A stretch of 64,000 nt of DNA from Oscillospiraceae bacterium (lineage in GTDB: Bacteria > Bacillota > Clostridia > Oscillospirales > Oscillospiraceae). A program made the position numbers and the translations under genes. Position 1 is the stretch's first letter; every line of letters begins with the position of its first letter. Shown one piece after another: positions 9,549 to 17,898 of this stretch. The DNA lies in the NCBI GenBank assembly GCA_017429835.1, contig JAFROD010000042.1, positions 52,145 to 116,144 of the forward strand, given 5' to 3'. Under the pieces are notes generated by a model. The model made no database searches. It saw only the letters and a program-made list of their open reading frames with translations, and was not told the DNA's origin.

Positions 9549-10760
9549 ATGAAGCAATATAAAATCTTGATTTATAAGGCGCTCGGCATTTTGCTTGCGA
9601 TCGGCGTGTGCTTGTCCGTGAGCGGCTGTCACTTCACGATCTCGCCCGTTTCACACGTGCCGGCAAACGCTGCGCCTGCCGAACAGCAGGACACCGCGTA
9701 TAAGCAGAAGGTCGATGAGATCGTCGCTATTCTGGATCAATATTACGTCGACGGCTATTCCACCGATCAGCTCGGCGATTATCTCGCCGAAGCGGTGATC
9801 GCCTCGATCGGTGACCGCTGGAGTTATTATATCAGCGCAGACGACTACAATGCCTATATGGAGAGCAATGCGAACGCATACGTCGGCATCGGCGTGACGA
9901 TCGAACTGACGAAGGAGGACGATCCGGGCTTCACCATTCTTTCCGTGACGCATAACAGCCCCGCCGAGGCTGCAGGGCTGCAGATCGGCGATATGATCGT
10001 CGGCGTTGAGGGCGAAAGTGCTGCAGAGCTCGGCATAACCGAATCGCAGCATCGCGTCCGCGGCGAAGCCGGCACGGACGTCACGATCACGATCCGGCGT
10101 AACGGCGAGGATTTCGACGTGACCATTACGAGACAGGAGATCAAGGTCGACGTCGTGGTATATGAATTGCTTGAAAACAACGTCGGCTATATCAAAATCA
10201 ACAATTTCGATACCCGCTCCTCCACGGACGCGATCGCGGCGATCGAGGACTTGACCGGACAAGGCGCGGACTGCCTGATTTTTGACCTGCGCTTCAATCC
10301 CGGCGGGATGAAGCACGAGCTGGTCAAGCTGCTCGACTATCTTCTGCCGGAAGGGCCGCTCTTCCGTTCCGTGGACTATAAGGGCAAGGAAGAGGTCGAC
10401 TATTCCGACGCGGACTGCCTTGACGTTCCGATGGCGGTTCTGGTCAATGACGACTCCTATTCCGCAGCGGAATTCTTCGCGGCGGCGCTGCAGGAATACA
10501 AGGCCGGCGTGATCGTCGGCACGCAGACCTGCGGCAAGGCGAACTATCAGCAGACCTTCCGCCTGAGTGACGGTTCCGCCATTGCGATCTCCACCGGACA
10601 CTATCAGACGCCGAATGGCGTTACGCTTGCCGGCGTCGGCGTCACGCCGGACGTGATCGTGGAGGTCGACGAAGAGACGTATCTGGATTTGTATTATGAG
10701 AAAATCGCCCGTGCGGACGACGAACAACTGCAGGCGGCGATTGCCGCTCTTGGCAAATAA
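9549..10760 (+). CDS. S41 family C-terminal processing protease, lipoprotein form
   Basis: The 403-residue protein starts at ATG 9549 with GGAG upstream; an in-frame TTG at 9537 is unlikely. A lipobox VSGC places the lipidated Cys at residue 27. A PDZ domain (AYVGIGVTIELTKEDDPGF onward) precedes the S41 core. The catalytic Ser is in DDSYSAAEFF (residue 305) and the Lys in TCGKANY (residue 330). CtpA-type proteases cleave exported proteins, often cell-wall hydrolases, so its place behind ftsEX-M23 suggests a role in controlling wall remodelling; the substrate is inferred only. Confidence 0.9.
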   Translation: MKQYKILIYKALGILLAIGVCLSVSGCHFTISPVSHVPANAAPAEQQDTAYKQKVDEIVAILDQYYVDGYSTDQLGDYLAEAVIASIGDRWSYYISADDYNAYMESNANAYVGIGVTIELTKEDDPGFTILSVTHNSPAEAAGLQIGDMIVGVEGESAAELGITESQHRVRGEAGTDVTITIRRNGEDFDVTITRQEIKVDVVVYELLENNVGYIKINNFDTRSSTDAIAAIEDLTGQGADCLIFDLRFNPGGMKHELVKLLDYLLPEGPLFRSVDYKGKEEVDYSDADCLDVPMAVLVNDDSYSAAEFFAAALQEYKAGVIVGTQTCGKANYQQTFRLSDGSAIAISTGHYQTPNGVTLAGVGVTPDVIVEVDEETYLDLYYEKIARADDEQLQAAIAALGK

Positions 10761-10764
10761 AGTC

Positions 10765-10793
10765 TTGACATCAGGGACGCTTTCTTCTATAAT
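10765..10793 (+). promoter_or_regulatory. consensus promoter for greA-lysS
   Basis: TTGACA (10765-10770), 17 bases, TATAAT (10788-10793): both boxes match the sigma-A consensus exactly. It starts five bases after the ctpA stop. Confidence 0.85.
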
Positions 10794-10828
10794 CATTGCG
10801 CATATTTGTATCATTGGAGGTTCACGGC

Positions 10829-11308
10829 ATGGCGAAAGAATATAAACTGACCAGAGATCGCTTAAAAGAACTGGAAGCGGAACTGCACTATCTGAAGACC
10901 ACCAGAGAGAAGGAAGTTGCCGAGCAGATCAAGGAAGCGCGTTCTTTTGGCGACCTTTCCGAAAACAGCGAATATGACGAAGCGAAAAACGAACAGGCGA
11001 AGCTTTACGGCAGAATCACGGAGATCGAGAACATCATGTCTCACGCCGTCGTGATCGACGAAACGACGGACGCCGAAGAGGAAAACCGCGTCGGGATCGG
11101 CTGCACCGTAAAGGTGCGCGACGTTGAGCTCGACGAGACGGACGTCTTTGCAATCGTCGGGTCGCAGGAAGCGAATCCGATGGAAAACCGCATTTCCGAC
11201 GACTCTCCCTTCGGCAAAGCGCTGCTTGGGAAGCTGATCGGCGAGATCGCAGAGGTAGAAGCGCCTGCCGGCACGATCCGCATTGAGATTCTGGACGTAA
11301 ACCGCTGA
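10829..11308 (+). CDS. greA: transcription elongation factor GreA
   Basis: The 159-residue factor has the N-terminal coiled coil (LTRDRLKELEAELHYLKTTR). The acidic tip region ARSFGDLSENSEYDEAKNEQ carries the catalytic Asp and Glu that stimulate RNA cleavage in backtracked polymerase. The FKBP-like C-terminal domain contains ISDDSPFGKALLG. ATG 10829 with TGGAGG upstream is preferred over the in-frame start at 10796. It is followed 33 bases on by lysS under the same strong promoter. Confidence 0.96.
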   Translation: MAKEYKLTRDRLKELEAELHYLKTTREKEVAEQIKEARSFGDLSENSEYDEAKNEQAKLYGRITEIENIMSHAVVIDETTDAEEENRVGIGCTVKVRDVELDETDVFAIVGSQEANPMENRISDDSPFGKALLGKLIGEIAEVEAPAGTIRIEILDVNR

Positions 11309-11341
11309 ATACACTGCCTTACGGCAGAAATGGAGAAAACT

Positions 11342-12832
11342 ATGGCAAAGTTTGTACCGCAGGAGGAACTCTCCCTGGTCGATCAGGTGAGAATCCGCAG
11401 AGAAAAGCTGGCGCAGCTCTGCGAGGAGGGAAGAAACCCCTTCGCACAGACAAAATTTGACTTTACGACGACCAGCGCGCAGATCAAAGACCGCTTTGAC
11501 GAGATGGAAGGTCAGCCCGTTGCGGTCGCAGGCCGCCTGATGAGCAAGCGCGGCATGGGCAAGGTCATTTTTGCCGATTTGCAGGACTGTGACGGCCGCA
11601 TTCAGCTTTATATCAAATTCGACGAAATGGCGGAGGCGGACTTTGAAGACTGCCGCAAGCTCGATATCGGCGACATCGTCGGCGTAAACGGCGACGTGTT
11701 CCGCACGCAGCGCGGTGAGATCTCCGTCCGTGCGAACAAGGTCACGCTTCTGAGCAAGGCGCTGCTGCCGCTGCCTGATAAATACCACGGGCTGACGAAC
11801 GTGGAGACCCGCTACCGTCAGCGTTACGTTGATCTGATTGCCAATCCCGAGGTCAAGGAAACTTTTGTCAAACGCAGCCTGATCCTGCGCGAGCTTCGCG
11901 CGTTCCTCGACTCCAAGGGTTTTCTGGAGGTCGACACTCCGATCCTGACCCCGTTTGAGATCGGCGCGTCAGCGCGTCCGTTCTTTACCCACCACAATAC
12001 GCTGAATATGGACATGGTGCTGCGCATTGAGACTGAGCTTTACCTGAAGCGTCTGGTCGTCGGCGGCATGGATCGCGTCTACGAGGTCGGGCGTATTTTC
12101 CGCAACGAGGGCATGGATCCGAAGCACAATCCCGAATTCACCACCATTGAACTCTATCAGGCGTACACCGATTTCCACGGCATGATGGACTTGGTTGAGG
12201 AAATGATGAAGACCGTCGCGATGAAGGTCTGCGGCACGCTGCAGATCGAGTATCAGGGCATTCCCATCGACCTCAGCCATTGGGAGCGCATGACGATGAT
12301 CGAAGCGGTCAAGAAGTATTCCGGCGTCGATTTCGCCGAGGTGAAGTCCGACGAGGAAGCGATCGCGCTGGCGAAGGAGCACCACGTCGAACTGCCGGAG
12401 CTTCCGACCAAGGGCGCGATCCTCGCGGAATTCTTCGACGCCTTCGTGGAGGAGAAGCTGATCCAGCCGACCTTTATTTACGATTATCCCGTGGAGAACA
12501 GTCCGCTTGCCAAGCGCAAGCCGTCCGATCCCGCGTTTACCGAGCGGTTTGAGTACTTTATCAACGCGACGGAATTCGGTAACGCCTTCAGCGAGCTGAA
12601 CGACCCGATCGACCAGAAGGCGCGCTTCGAGCGCCAGGTCGCTGAGCGCAAAATGCTCGACCCCAAGAGCAACGCGCAGGTCGATTACGACTACGTGACC
12701 GCACTGGAATACGGCCTGCCGCCCACGGGCGGTCTCGGCTTCGGCGTAGACCGTCTGGTCATGCTGCTGACGGACTCCGCGTCCATCCGCGACGTCTTGC
12801 TCTTCCCGACGATGAAGCCGGAGAACAACTGA
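11342..12832 (+). CDS. lysS: lysine--tRNA ligase (class II)
   Basis: The 496-residue class II synthetase has an N-terminal OB fold (VAVAGRLMSKRGMGKVIFAD). Motif 1 includes YRQRYVDLIANPEV, motif 2 contains VYEVGRIFRNEGMDPKHNPE, and motif 3 is GLGFGVDRLVMLLTD. ATG 11342 has GGAG six bases upstream; the ATG at 11330 would place that RBS inside the gene. The segment EIGASARPFFTHHN differs slightly from the usual GGANARPF but keeps the shape. It charges tRNA-Lys. Confidence 0.96.
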   Translation: MAKFVPQEELSLVDQVRIRREKLAQLCEEGRNPFAQTKFDFTTTSAQIKDRFDEMEGQPVAVAGRLMSKRGMGKVIFADLQDCDGRIQLYIKFDEMAEADFEDCRKLDIGDIVGVNGDVFRTQRGEISVRANKVTLLSKALLPLPDKYHGLTNVETRYRQRYVDLIANPEVKETFVKRSLILRELRAFLDSKGFLEVDTPILTPFEIGASARPFFTHHNTLNMDMVLRIETELYLKRLVVGGMDRVYEVGRIFRNEGMDPKHNPEFTTIELYQAYTDFHGMMDLVEEMMKTVAMKVCGTLQIEYQGIPIDLSHWERMTMIEAVKKYSGVDFAEVKSDEEAIALAKEHHVELPELPTKGAILAEFFDAFVEEKLIQPTFIYDYPVENSPLAKRKPSDPAFTERFEYFINATEFGNAFSELNDPIDQKARFERQVAERKMLDPKSNAQVDYDYVTALEYGLPPTGGLGFGVDRLVMLLTDSASIRDVLLFPTMKPENN

Positions 12833-12841
12833 ACAAAACTG

Positions 12842-12874
12842 ACAGCGCAGCTCCCGATCCGGGCGCTGCGCTGT
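12842..12874 (+). terminator. weak stem-loop after lysS
   Basis: A 10-bp stem ACAGCGCAGC/GCTGCGCTGT with a 13-base loop. No clear U tract follows, so it may be only a partial terminator before the next gene. Confidence 0.45.
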
Positions 12875-12912
12875 TGTCGAATATCAAATATTGCAAGTGA
12901 AAGGACAGAGAA

Positions 12913-13701
12913 ATGAGAGAATTCCTTGGCATCGGCGGCTATGAACGGACGCCGGAGGGCGCGCTGAGCTGGCAGCACCTGACTTTTGTGGGGCTGCTCA
13001 TGGCGGCAATGCTCGTCTGCGCGATCGTGCTCGGCTTGAGAAACCGCAGAAAGGACGAAAAAACGAAGAACCGCGTGCTGATCGTCACGGCGATCCTGAT
13101 CGACGCAATAGAGATTTTCAAGCTCGTCGTGTTCTGCGCGCGCGGAGAGGGACTCCGGGAAATGCGCACCAATCTGCCGCTGTTTCTCTGCAGTATTCAG
13201 CTCATTACGATCCCGCTGGCGGCGTTTTCCAGGGGTCGTCTGCGGGAAGCCGCGCTGGATTTCGTCTTCCTTTTCGGACTGCTGGGCGGTTTGCTCGGCA
13301 CGGTCGGCGCGTTCCAGAATTACAACGCCTATCCGGTGCTCGGCATCGAAAACGTCGCCTCCGGACTGACGCATTCCCTCGCGGGCTTTGCGTCGCTGTA
13401 TATCGGCATTTCAGGGCTTGCGAGCATGAAAAAGCGCAATATCCCGCTCACGTGCGGAATTCTGTTTTTCTTTGTCGCGGCTGCCCTGATCGCAAACGCC
13501 GCGCTGGATTACAATTACATGTTTCTGCGCCGCGGCGATGGAACGCCGTACGATATACTGTTCAATCTGGTCGGCGGCAACCCTGTCCTGTATCCCGCCG
13601 GAGTCGTTGCGCTGTTCGTGCTCTATATCGCGGCGTTCTATTCCGTATTCTATCTTATAGAACGTAAAAAGAGCGTTGGATCAATGGAGGCAGTACGATG
13701 A
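12913..13701 (+). CDS. YwaF/TMEM164-like integral membrane protein
   Basis: The 262-residue protein has about seven hydrophobic helices. It carries features of the YwaF family (TMEM164-related): NLPLFLCSIQLITIPLA in the third helix, ENVASGLTHSLAGF with a conserved His, NYMFL, and NPVLYP near the end. Family function in bacteria is not established. It overlaps the DUF4298 gene by four bases (ATGA), so the three genes from here to the methyltransferase form one translation-coupled unit. Confidence 0.75.
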   Translation: MREFLGIGGYERTPEGALSWQHLTFVGLLMAAMLVCAIVLGLRNRRKDEKTKNRVLIVTAILIDAIEIFKLVVFCARGEGLREMRTNLPLFLCSIQLITIPLAAFSRGRLREAALDFVFLFGLLGGLLGTVGAFQNYNAYPVLGIENVASGLTHSLAGFASLYIGISGLASMKKRNIPLTCGILFFFVAAALIANAALDYNYMFLRRGDGTPYDILFNLVGGNPVLYPAGVVALFVLYIAAFYSVFYLIERKKSVGSMEAVR

Positions 13702-13994
13702 GAAAAGCGGTGATTGAGCGTATTCGGAGCATGGAGACGATTCTGGATACTGCGAATGAGAAGCTCGACGCGCTCGAAGCGGCAACGGCCGAGCTGAAAG
13801 CCTATCAGATCGAGATTCAAAAACTCGAAGCGTATTACACGAGCGAGGACTGGAAAAAGGATTTTGCACTGGACGAGGCGGCAAAGCTCCCCGCCGATCT
13901 GAAGCGAGGCGTGCTCTCCGAGGACGGGATTTACAATATGCTCGAGCGCAACCGGGAATTATTGTCCGGCAGCGGCAGTGAGAACGAGCTATGA
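13698..13994 (+). CDS. DUF4298 domain-containing protein
   Basis: This 98-residue small protein is mostly helical, with an N-terminal heptad-rich region (IRSMETILDTANEKLDALEA). The DUF4298 pattern appears as AYYTSEDWKKDFALDEAAK and LPADLKRGVLSEDGIYNMLE. Function is unknown; family members are small cytoplasmic proteins. It overlaps both neighbours by four bases. An almost exact copy of its last third lies 1.1 kb downstream in a pseudogene. Confidence 0.8.
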   Translation: MRKAVIERIRSMETILDTANEKLDALEAATAELKAYQIEIQKLEAYYTSEDWKKDFALDEAAKLPADLKRGVLSEDGIYNMLERNRELLSGSGSENEL

Positions 13995-14779
13995 ATGAAG
14001 CGGTTGGCATGATCGACGCGGGCAAGCTCTTTGACTTTGGTAAGATTGCGGCGGACTACGCGAAATACCGTGATATTTATCCTGCGGAATTCTATCAAAG
14101 GATCATAAACAAGGGACTGTGCGTAAAGGGACAGGCCGTGTTGGATGTCGGGACGGGGACAGGCGTACTGCCTCGGAATCTCTATCCTTACGGTGCAAGC
14201 TGGACGGGGCTCGACTGCTCCGAGGCGCAGATTGAGATGGCAAAAGCTTTGTCAAAGGGAATGAACATCCGTTATCTGACCGCTGTGGCGGAAAAGCCGC
14301 CGTTTGAAGAGCATTCCTTTGACGTGATCACCGCCTGCCAGTGCTATTGGTATTTTGACCACGAAAAGACTGCGCCGGCGTTTCGAAAACTGTTGCGAAA
14401 CAACGGCAGATTGCTGCTCCTGTGCATGGAGTGGCTGCCGTTTGAGGATAAGATCGCGGCGGCGAGCGAGCGGCTTGTCTTGCGGTTCTCACCAAACTGG
14501 ACAGGCGCGGGCGCGCTCATGCGCCCGATCGAAGTACCTGACTGTTACTACCGATACTTCGAGCCGGTATCGCATGAGGAATTCCTTCTGCGCGTCCCGT
14601 TCACACGCGAGAGTTGGAACGGCAGGATGAAAGCCTGCCGCGGGGTCGGCGTGTCGCTGACCCCGCAGGAGATCGCCACCTGGGAAGAAGCGCATAAAAA
14701 ACTCCTTGCGGAAATCGCACCCGCGCGGTTTACGATTTTGCACTATGCCGCGATCACGGAACTGAAAAGAACGGGCTGA
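13991..14779 (+). CDS. class I SAM-dependent methyltransferase
   Basis: The 262-residue protein has the SAM-binding motif I VLDVGTGTGVLPRNL near residue 46, followed by the acidic loop LDCSEAQIEMA and the motif FDVITACQCYWYFD. This is a Methyltransf_11/25-type fold. The substrate cannot be told. It overlaps DUF4298 (ATGA) and ends the small operon that begins with the YwaF-like gene. Confidence 0.82.
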   Translation: MNEAVGMIDAGKLFDFGKIAADYAKYRDIYPAEFYQRIINKGLCVKGQAVLDVGTGTGVLPRNLYPYGASWTGLDCSEAQIEMAKALSKGMNIRYLTAVAEKPPFEEHSFDVITACQCYWYFDHEKTAPAFRKLLRNNGRLLLLCMEWLPFEDKIAAASERLVLRFSPNWTGAGALMRPIEVPDCYYRYFEPVSHEEFLLRVPFTRESWNGRMKACRGVGVSLTPQEIATWEEAHKKLLAEIAPARFTILHYAAITELKRTG

Positions 14780-14802
14780 AAGCTCTTTGACGAAGACTGT
14801 TT

Positions 14803-15087
14803 ATGAACAAAGACTGTATTTTTGCGGCGGATGTGAGTGCGCTGAACGACGACCTTCTGTTCGAGGCGGCGTATGCGCGGGCGTCTTGAAAACAGACCGC
14901 TTCCGCAAGGACAAATGCGCATCGCTCGGCACGGCTTAGCATTTGTGAATATGATTGTTCCTACGACGAGGCGGGAAAGCTCCCCGCCGATCTGAAGCGA
15001 GGCGTGCTCTCCGAGGACGGGATTTACAATATGCTCGAGCGCAACCGGGCGTATCTCGACGCCCTCGGTGGGGAAGACGCAGAATGA
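14803..15087 (+). pseudogene. chimeric pseudogene: decayed phosphopantetheinyl transferase start joined to DUF4298 end
   Basis: The first part matches the start of the intact transferase gene at 17126: AADVSALNDDLLFEAAYARAS here versus AADVRALEDDALFAAAYASAS there. It then hits a stop and has several deletions and frameshifts. From 14965 to 15049 it matches DUF4298 gene bases 13872-13956 with one difference in 85, and reads in frame to a stop at 15085-15087. The join lies in GAGGCGG-AAAGC, which both parent genes contain. It is not expected to make a working protein. Bases 15088-15368 hold no clear gene; on the minus strand about 15165-15305 encode a short stretch, ITADEYVKAQIIAQFMLKKQ, which may be another gene remnant. 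Confidence 0.85.
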
Positions 15088-15135
15088 ACATAGCAAGCGG
15101 ATAGGAAATCCGAAGCTGCGGAAAGTGCATAACGA

Positions 15136-15162
15136 AACGCCGCCGGCACTGCCGGCGGCGTT
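15136..15162. terminator. stem-loop downstream of the pseudogene
   Basis: A 12-bp perfect stem (AACGCCGCCGGC) with an ACT loop and no long U tract on either strand. It may be a weak bidirectional terminator. Confidence 0.45.
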
Positions 15163-15307
15163 GTGCGTCCGCACGAAAGACAGGTTAACAGGAAACCTCC
15201 CTCAGCAATCAGCCGTTTTGTTATAGCAAAATGCTGCTTTTTCAACATAAATTGAGCAATAATCTGCGCTTTCACGTATTCGTCCGCTGTTATCTGCGCC
15301 GCAGCGC

Positions 15308-15336
15308 TTGCACCTTCGCGCAATTTGTGTTAGAAT
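15308..15336 (+). promoter_or_regulatory. promoter for the MATE-ATPase fusion and transferase
   Basis: TTGCAC (15308-15313), 17 bases, TAGAAT (15331-15336), followed by a purine-rich RBS region before the ATG at 15369. Confidence 0.55.
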
Positions 15337-15368
15337 AAAGAAAAAAGAAAAGGAAGCTGGAAACGATT

Positions 15369-17126
15369 ATGCTCCGTAAGATATTCAAACAAATGCTCGT
15401 TGCGCAGATCCTTTCTGCGATGACGGTGATGATCTGCATGTTGGTCGACAGCCTGATGATCGGCCGCTTTTTAGGCGTTGACTCCATGACGGCTTACGGG
15501 CTTGCAAGTCCCGTGCTTCTCATTTTCGCAGCCTTCGGCAGCATGCTCACCGCCGGTATCCAGGTGATCTGCGGGAAGACGATGGGCAGCGGCGACCGGG
15601 AGGCGACGAACGCCGTCTATTCCGCTTCGGTCATGATTGCGCTTGTGATCTCAGCGGTCGGTGTGCTGCTCGTTCTGGCCTTTGCCACGCCGATCTGCGG
15701 ACTGCTCGGCGCGGGCAAGCCCACGCCGGATAACGAGGTCTTTACCTTGACGCGCGACTATCTGCGCGGCTTCATCGTCGGCGCGCCGGCGTTCATTCTC
15801 GCGCAGATCTGCGTGCCGTTTCTGCAGATTTCCGGCAACCGCAGCCGCCTTGCGATCGCCGTTATCGCGATGACGATCGCCGATATCGTCTTCGACGCCC
15901 TCAACGTCTTCGTGTTCAACGGCGGCACGCTGGGAATGGGACTTGCATCCAGTCTCAGCTACGTAGCTGCGATTGCGATCGGCGGATCGTATTTCCTGAA
16001 AAAGGACTGCATGTTCAAGTTCAGACCCCGTTCGGTCAGCCGTCGGCTGTGCGGCGAGCTGTTCCGCGCAGGTATCCCGACCGTGATCAATCAGCTCAGT
16101 CTGGTGCTGCTCGTCTTCGCGCTGAACAAGATCCTCCTCGAGGTCGGTCAGAACGCCGCGGTCGCGGCGTATTCCGTCATCTCCACGGTGGGAAATCTCT
16201 GCTACTGCTTTGGCTCCGGCGTCGCGTCCGTCGCGCTGCTGCTGTCCTCGATCTTCTACAGCGACGAGGACAAGACCGCACTGCGCGAGCTGATGAAGAC
16301 GATGTGCCGATACTCGGCGTTGCTCGTGCTCGCGGTGACGGCCGTCGTCCTGCTTGCCGCGCCATATCTGATCCGACTTTTCCTGCAGGGCGACCCCGAC
16401 GCGGTTGCGATGGCGACGGAGGGACTGCGCCTGTTTTCCCTGTCATTGCTGCCGTGCGCGTTCAACACCAGCCTGAAAAACTACTACCAGGGCGTGAACC
16501 GTACCCGCTTTACCGAAGCGATCTCCGTCATGCAGAACTTTACCTTCACGGCGCTGTTTGCCTTCCTGCTGAGCCGCTTCTGGAAAACCACCGGCGTCTG
16601 GCTCGGCTTCGTCTGCGGTGAAACGCTGACGCTGCTGATCATCTTCGCCGTGGTTTGGATCAGAGAGAAGAGGATCGTCTTATCCGCGGATGCATTTGCG
16701 CTGCTGCCTAAGGACTTCGGCGTTTCGGAGAGAGATTGCCTCGAGCGGTCGATTGTCTCGATGGAAGAAGCAACGATCGCTTCGCAGCAGGCGGCTGCCT
16801 TCTGCGCCGAACACGGCGATACCTCAAAGACCGGTATGCAGATCGCCCTTTGCATTGAGGAAATGGTCAGCAATATCATCCTTCACGGCTTCACCAAGGA
16901 CAAAAGAGAGCACAGCGTCGAGCTGCGCCTGATCTGCAAGGAGGACAAGACCCACGTGATCCGAATTCGCGACAACTGCGTCAATTTCGATCCCTTGAAG
17001 TACCTTGAGCTGCACAAGACGGACGATCCGATCGCGCACATCGGCATCCGGATGGTCATGAAGACGGTCAAAAGCGCGACCTACGTCAATTCCCTCGGAT
17101 TGAACAACCTGACGCTGGTGCTCTGA
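15369..17126 (+). CDS. MATE-family transporter fused to an RsbW-like ATP-binding domain
   Basis: The 585-residue protein has two parts. Residues 1 to about 440 are a 12-helix MATE transporter (MLVDSLMIGRFLGVDSMTAY near the start, GIPTVINQLSLVLLVFALNK at the second half). Residues about 460-585 are a GHKL/HATPase domain of the anti-sigma/serine-kinase type: N box CIEEMVSNIILHGF, G1 box IRDNCVNFDP and HIGIRMVMKTV. The frame is continuous with no sign of an error, so this is a real fusion. MATE proteins export drugs or metabolites using cation gradients. The ATPase domain could phosphorylate or bind a regulatory partner. It overlaps the next gene by one base (TGATG). Confidence 0.88.
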   Translation: MLRKIFKQMLVAQILSAMTVMICMLVDSLMIGRFLGVDSMTAYGLASPVLLIFAAFGSMLTAGIQVICGKTMGSGDREATNAVYSASVMIALVISAVGVLLVLAFATPICGLLGAGKPTPDNEVFTLTRDYLRGFIVGAPAFILAQICVPFLQISGNRSRLAIAVIAMTIADIVFDALNVFVFNGGTLGMGLASSLSYVAAIAIGGSYFLKKDCMFKFRPRSVSRRLCGELFRAGIPTVINQLSLVLLVFALNKILLEVGQNAAVAAYSVISTVGNLCYCFGSGVASVALLLSSIFYSDEDKTALRELMKTMCRYSALLVLAVTAVVLLAAPYLIRLFLQGDPDAVAMATEGLRLFSLSLLPCAFNTSLKNYYQGVNRTRFTEAISVMQNFTFTALFAFLLSRFWKTTGVWLGFVCGETLTLLIIFAVVWIREKRIVLSADAFALLPKDFGVSERDCLERSIVSMEEATIASQQAAAFCAEHGDTSKTGMQIALCIEEMVSNIILHGFTKDKREHSVELRLICKEDKTHVIRIRDNCVNFDPLKYLELHKTDDPIAHIGIRMVMKTVKSATYVNSLGLNNLTLVL

Positions 17127-17800
17127 TGGAAAGAGACGTTCTGCTTGCGGCGGACGTGCGCGCGCTGGAGGACGATGCGCTTTTTGCGGCGGCGTATGCG
17201 AGCGCGTCCGTGGAAAGAAAACTGAAAACTGACCGATACCGCTTCCGCGGGGACAAATATTCCTCGCTCGGCGCGGAGCTGCTGCTGCGGCACGCGCTCG
17301 CGGGGCTCGGCATTCGTGAATTTGCTATTTCCTACGGCGAGGCGGGAAAGCCGTATCTCGCTGGACGGGACGATGTTTTTTTCAGTCTTTCCCACTCAGG
17401 CTGCTACGTTCTCTGCGCGGTATCGGATCGCGAGATCGGCGCAGATATTGAGACCGTGCGAAGCGTTGATTTAAAAATCGCCAGACGATTCTTCTGCGCC
17501 GGGGAATACGAGCATATCGCCGCGCAGGAAACGGAGGACGCAAGGCGGGAACTGTTTTTTCGTGACTGGACGCTGAAAGAGAGCTTCCTGAAAGCCACGG
17601 GTCTCGGCTTGCGCCTGCCGCTGAATCAGTTTGAAATCATACGGAACGATGAGATTTCCGTCGTGCAGAGCGTCGATGAGCGCAGCTTTTCCTTCCGCGA
17701 ATATGACGGCGTTCCCGGCTGCAAATGCGCCGTCTGCACCGCCGGCGCGCCCTTCGCGGCGGAGCTGCAAACGGTCGATATCAGAGTTTGCCTGAAATAA
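17126..17800 (+). CDS. 4'-phosphopantetheinyl transferase superfamily protein
   Basis: The 224-residue protein has the Sfp-type motifs FFSLSHSGCYVLCAVSD, IGADIETVR (Mg-binding Asp and Glu) and FFRDWTLKESFLKATGLGL (W-x-x-K-E). These enzymes move the phosphopantetheine arm of CoA onto carrier proteins. The length fits Sfp-like enzymes acting on secondary-metabolism or fatty-acid carriers rather than the short AcpS type. It is translationally coupled to the MATE fusion. A broken copy of its start lies at 14803. No carrier protein or synthase gene is visible nearby. Confidence 0.9.
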   Translation: MERDVLLAADVRALEDDALFAAAYASASVERKLKTDRYRFRGDKYSSLGAELLLRHALAGLGIREFAISYGEAGKPYLAGRDDVFFSLSHSGCYVLCAVSDREIGADIETVRSVDLKIARRFFCAGEYEHIAAQETEDARRELFFRDWTLKESFLKATGLGLRLPLNQFEIIRNDEISVVQSVDERSFSFREYDGVPGCKCAVCTAGAPFAAELQTVDIRVCLK

Positions 17801-17838
17801 CGGACTTGTGCAGATTGTCGCACAAGTCCGTTTCTTCT
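17801..17838 (+). terminator. intrinsic terminator after the transferase
   Basis: An 11-bp stem CGGACTTGTGC/GCACAAGTCCG with an 8-base loop, followed by TTTCTTCT. Confidence 0.85.
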
Positions 17839-17839
17839 A

Positions 17840-17868
17840 TTGACAAGGGAAAAATCAGGTTGTATGTT
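17840..17868 (+). promoter_or_regulatory. promoter for the PfkB-type sugar kinase
   Basis: TTGACA (17840-17845), 17 bases, TATGTT (17863-17868), directly behind the terminator. Confidence 0.6.
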
Positions 17869-17898
17869 TAATGTAATGATACGCAAGGAGGAAACGCC

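Noticed and set aside
13698..17800. A defence island or biosynthetic cluster around the MATE fusion and phosphopantetheinyl transferase
   Set aside because: No synthase, carrier protein, nuclease or toxin gene is present; the stretch holds only the listed genes and remnants.
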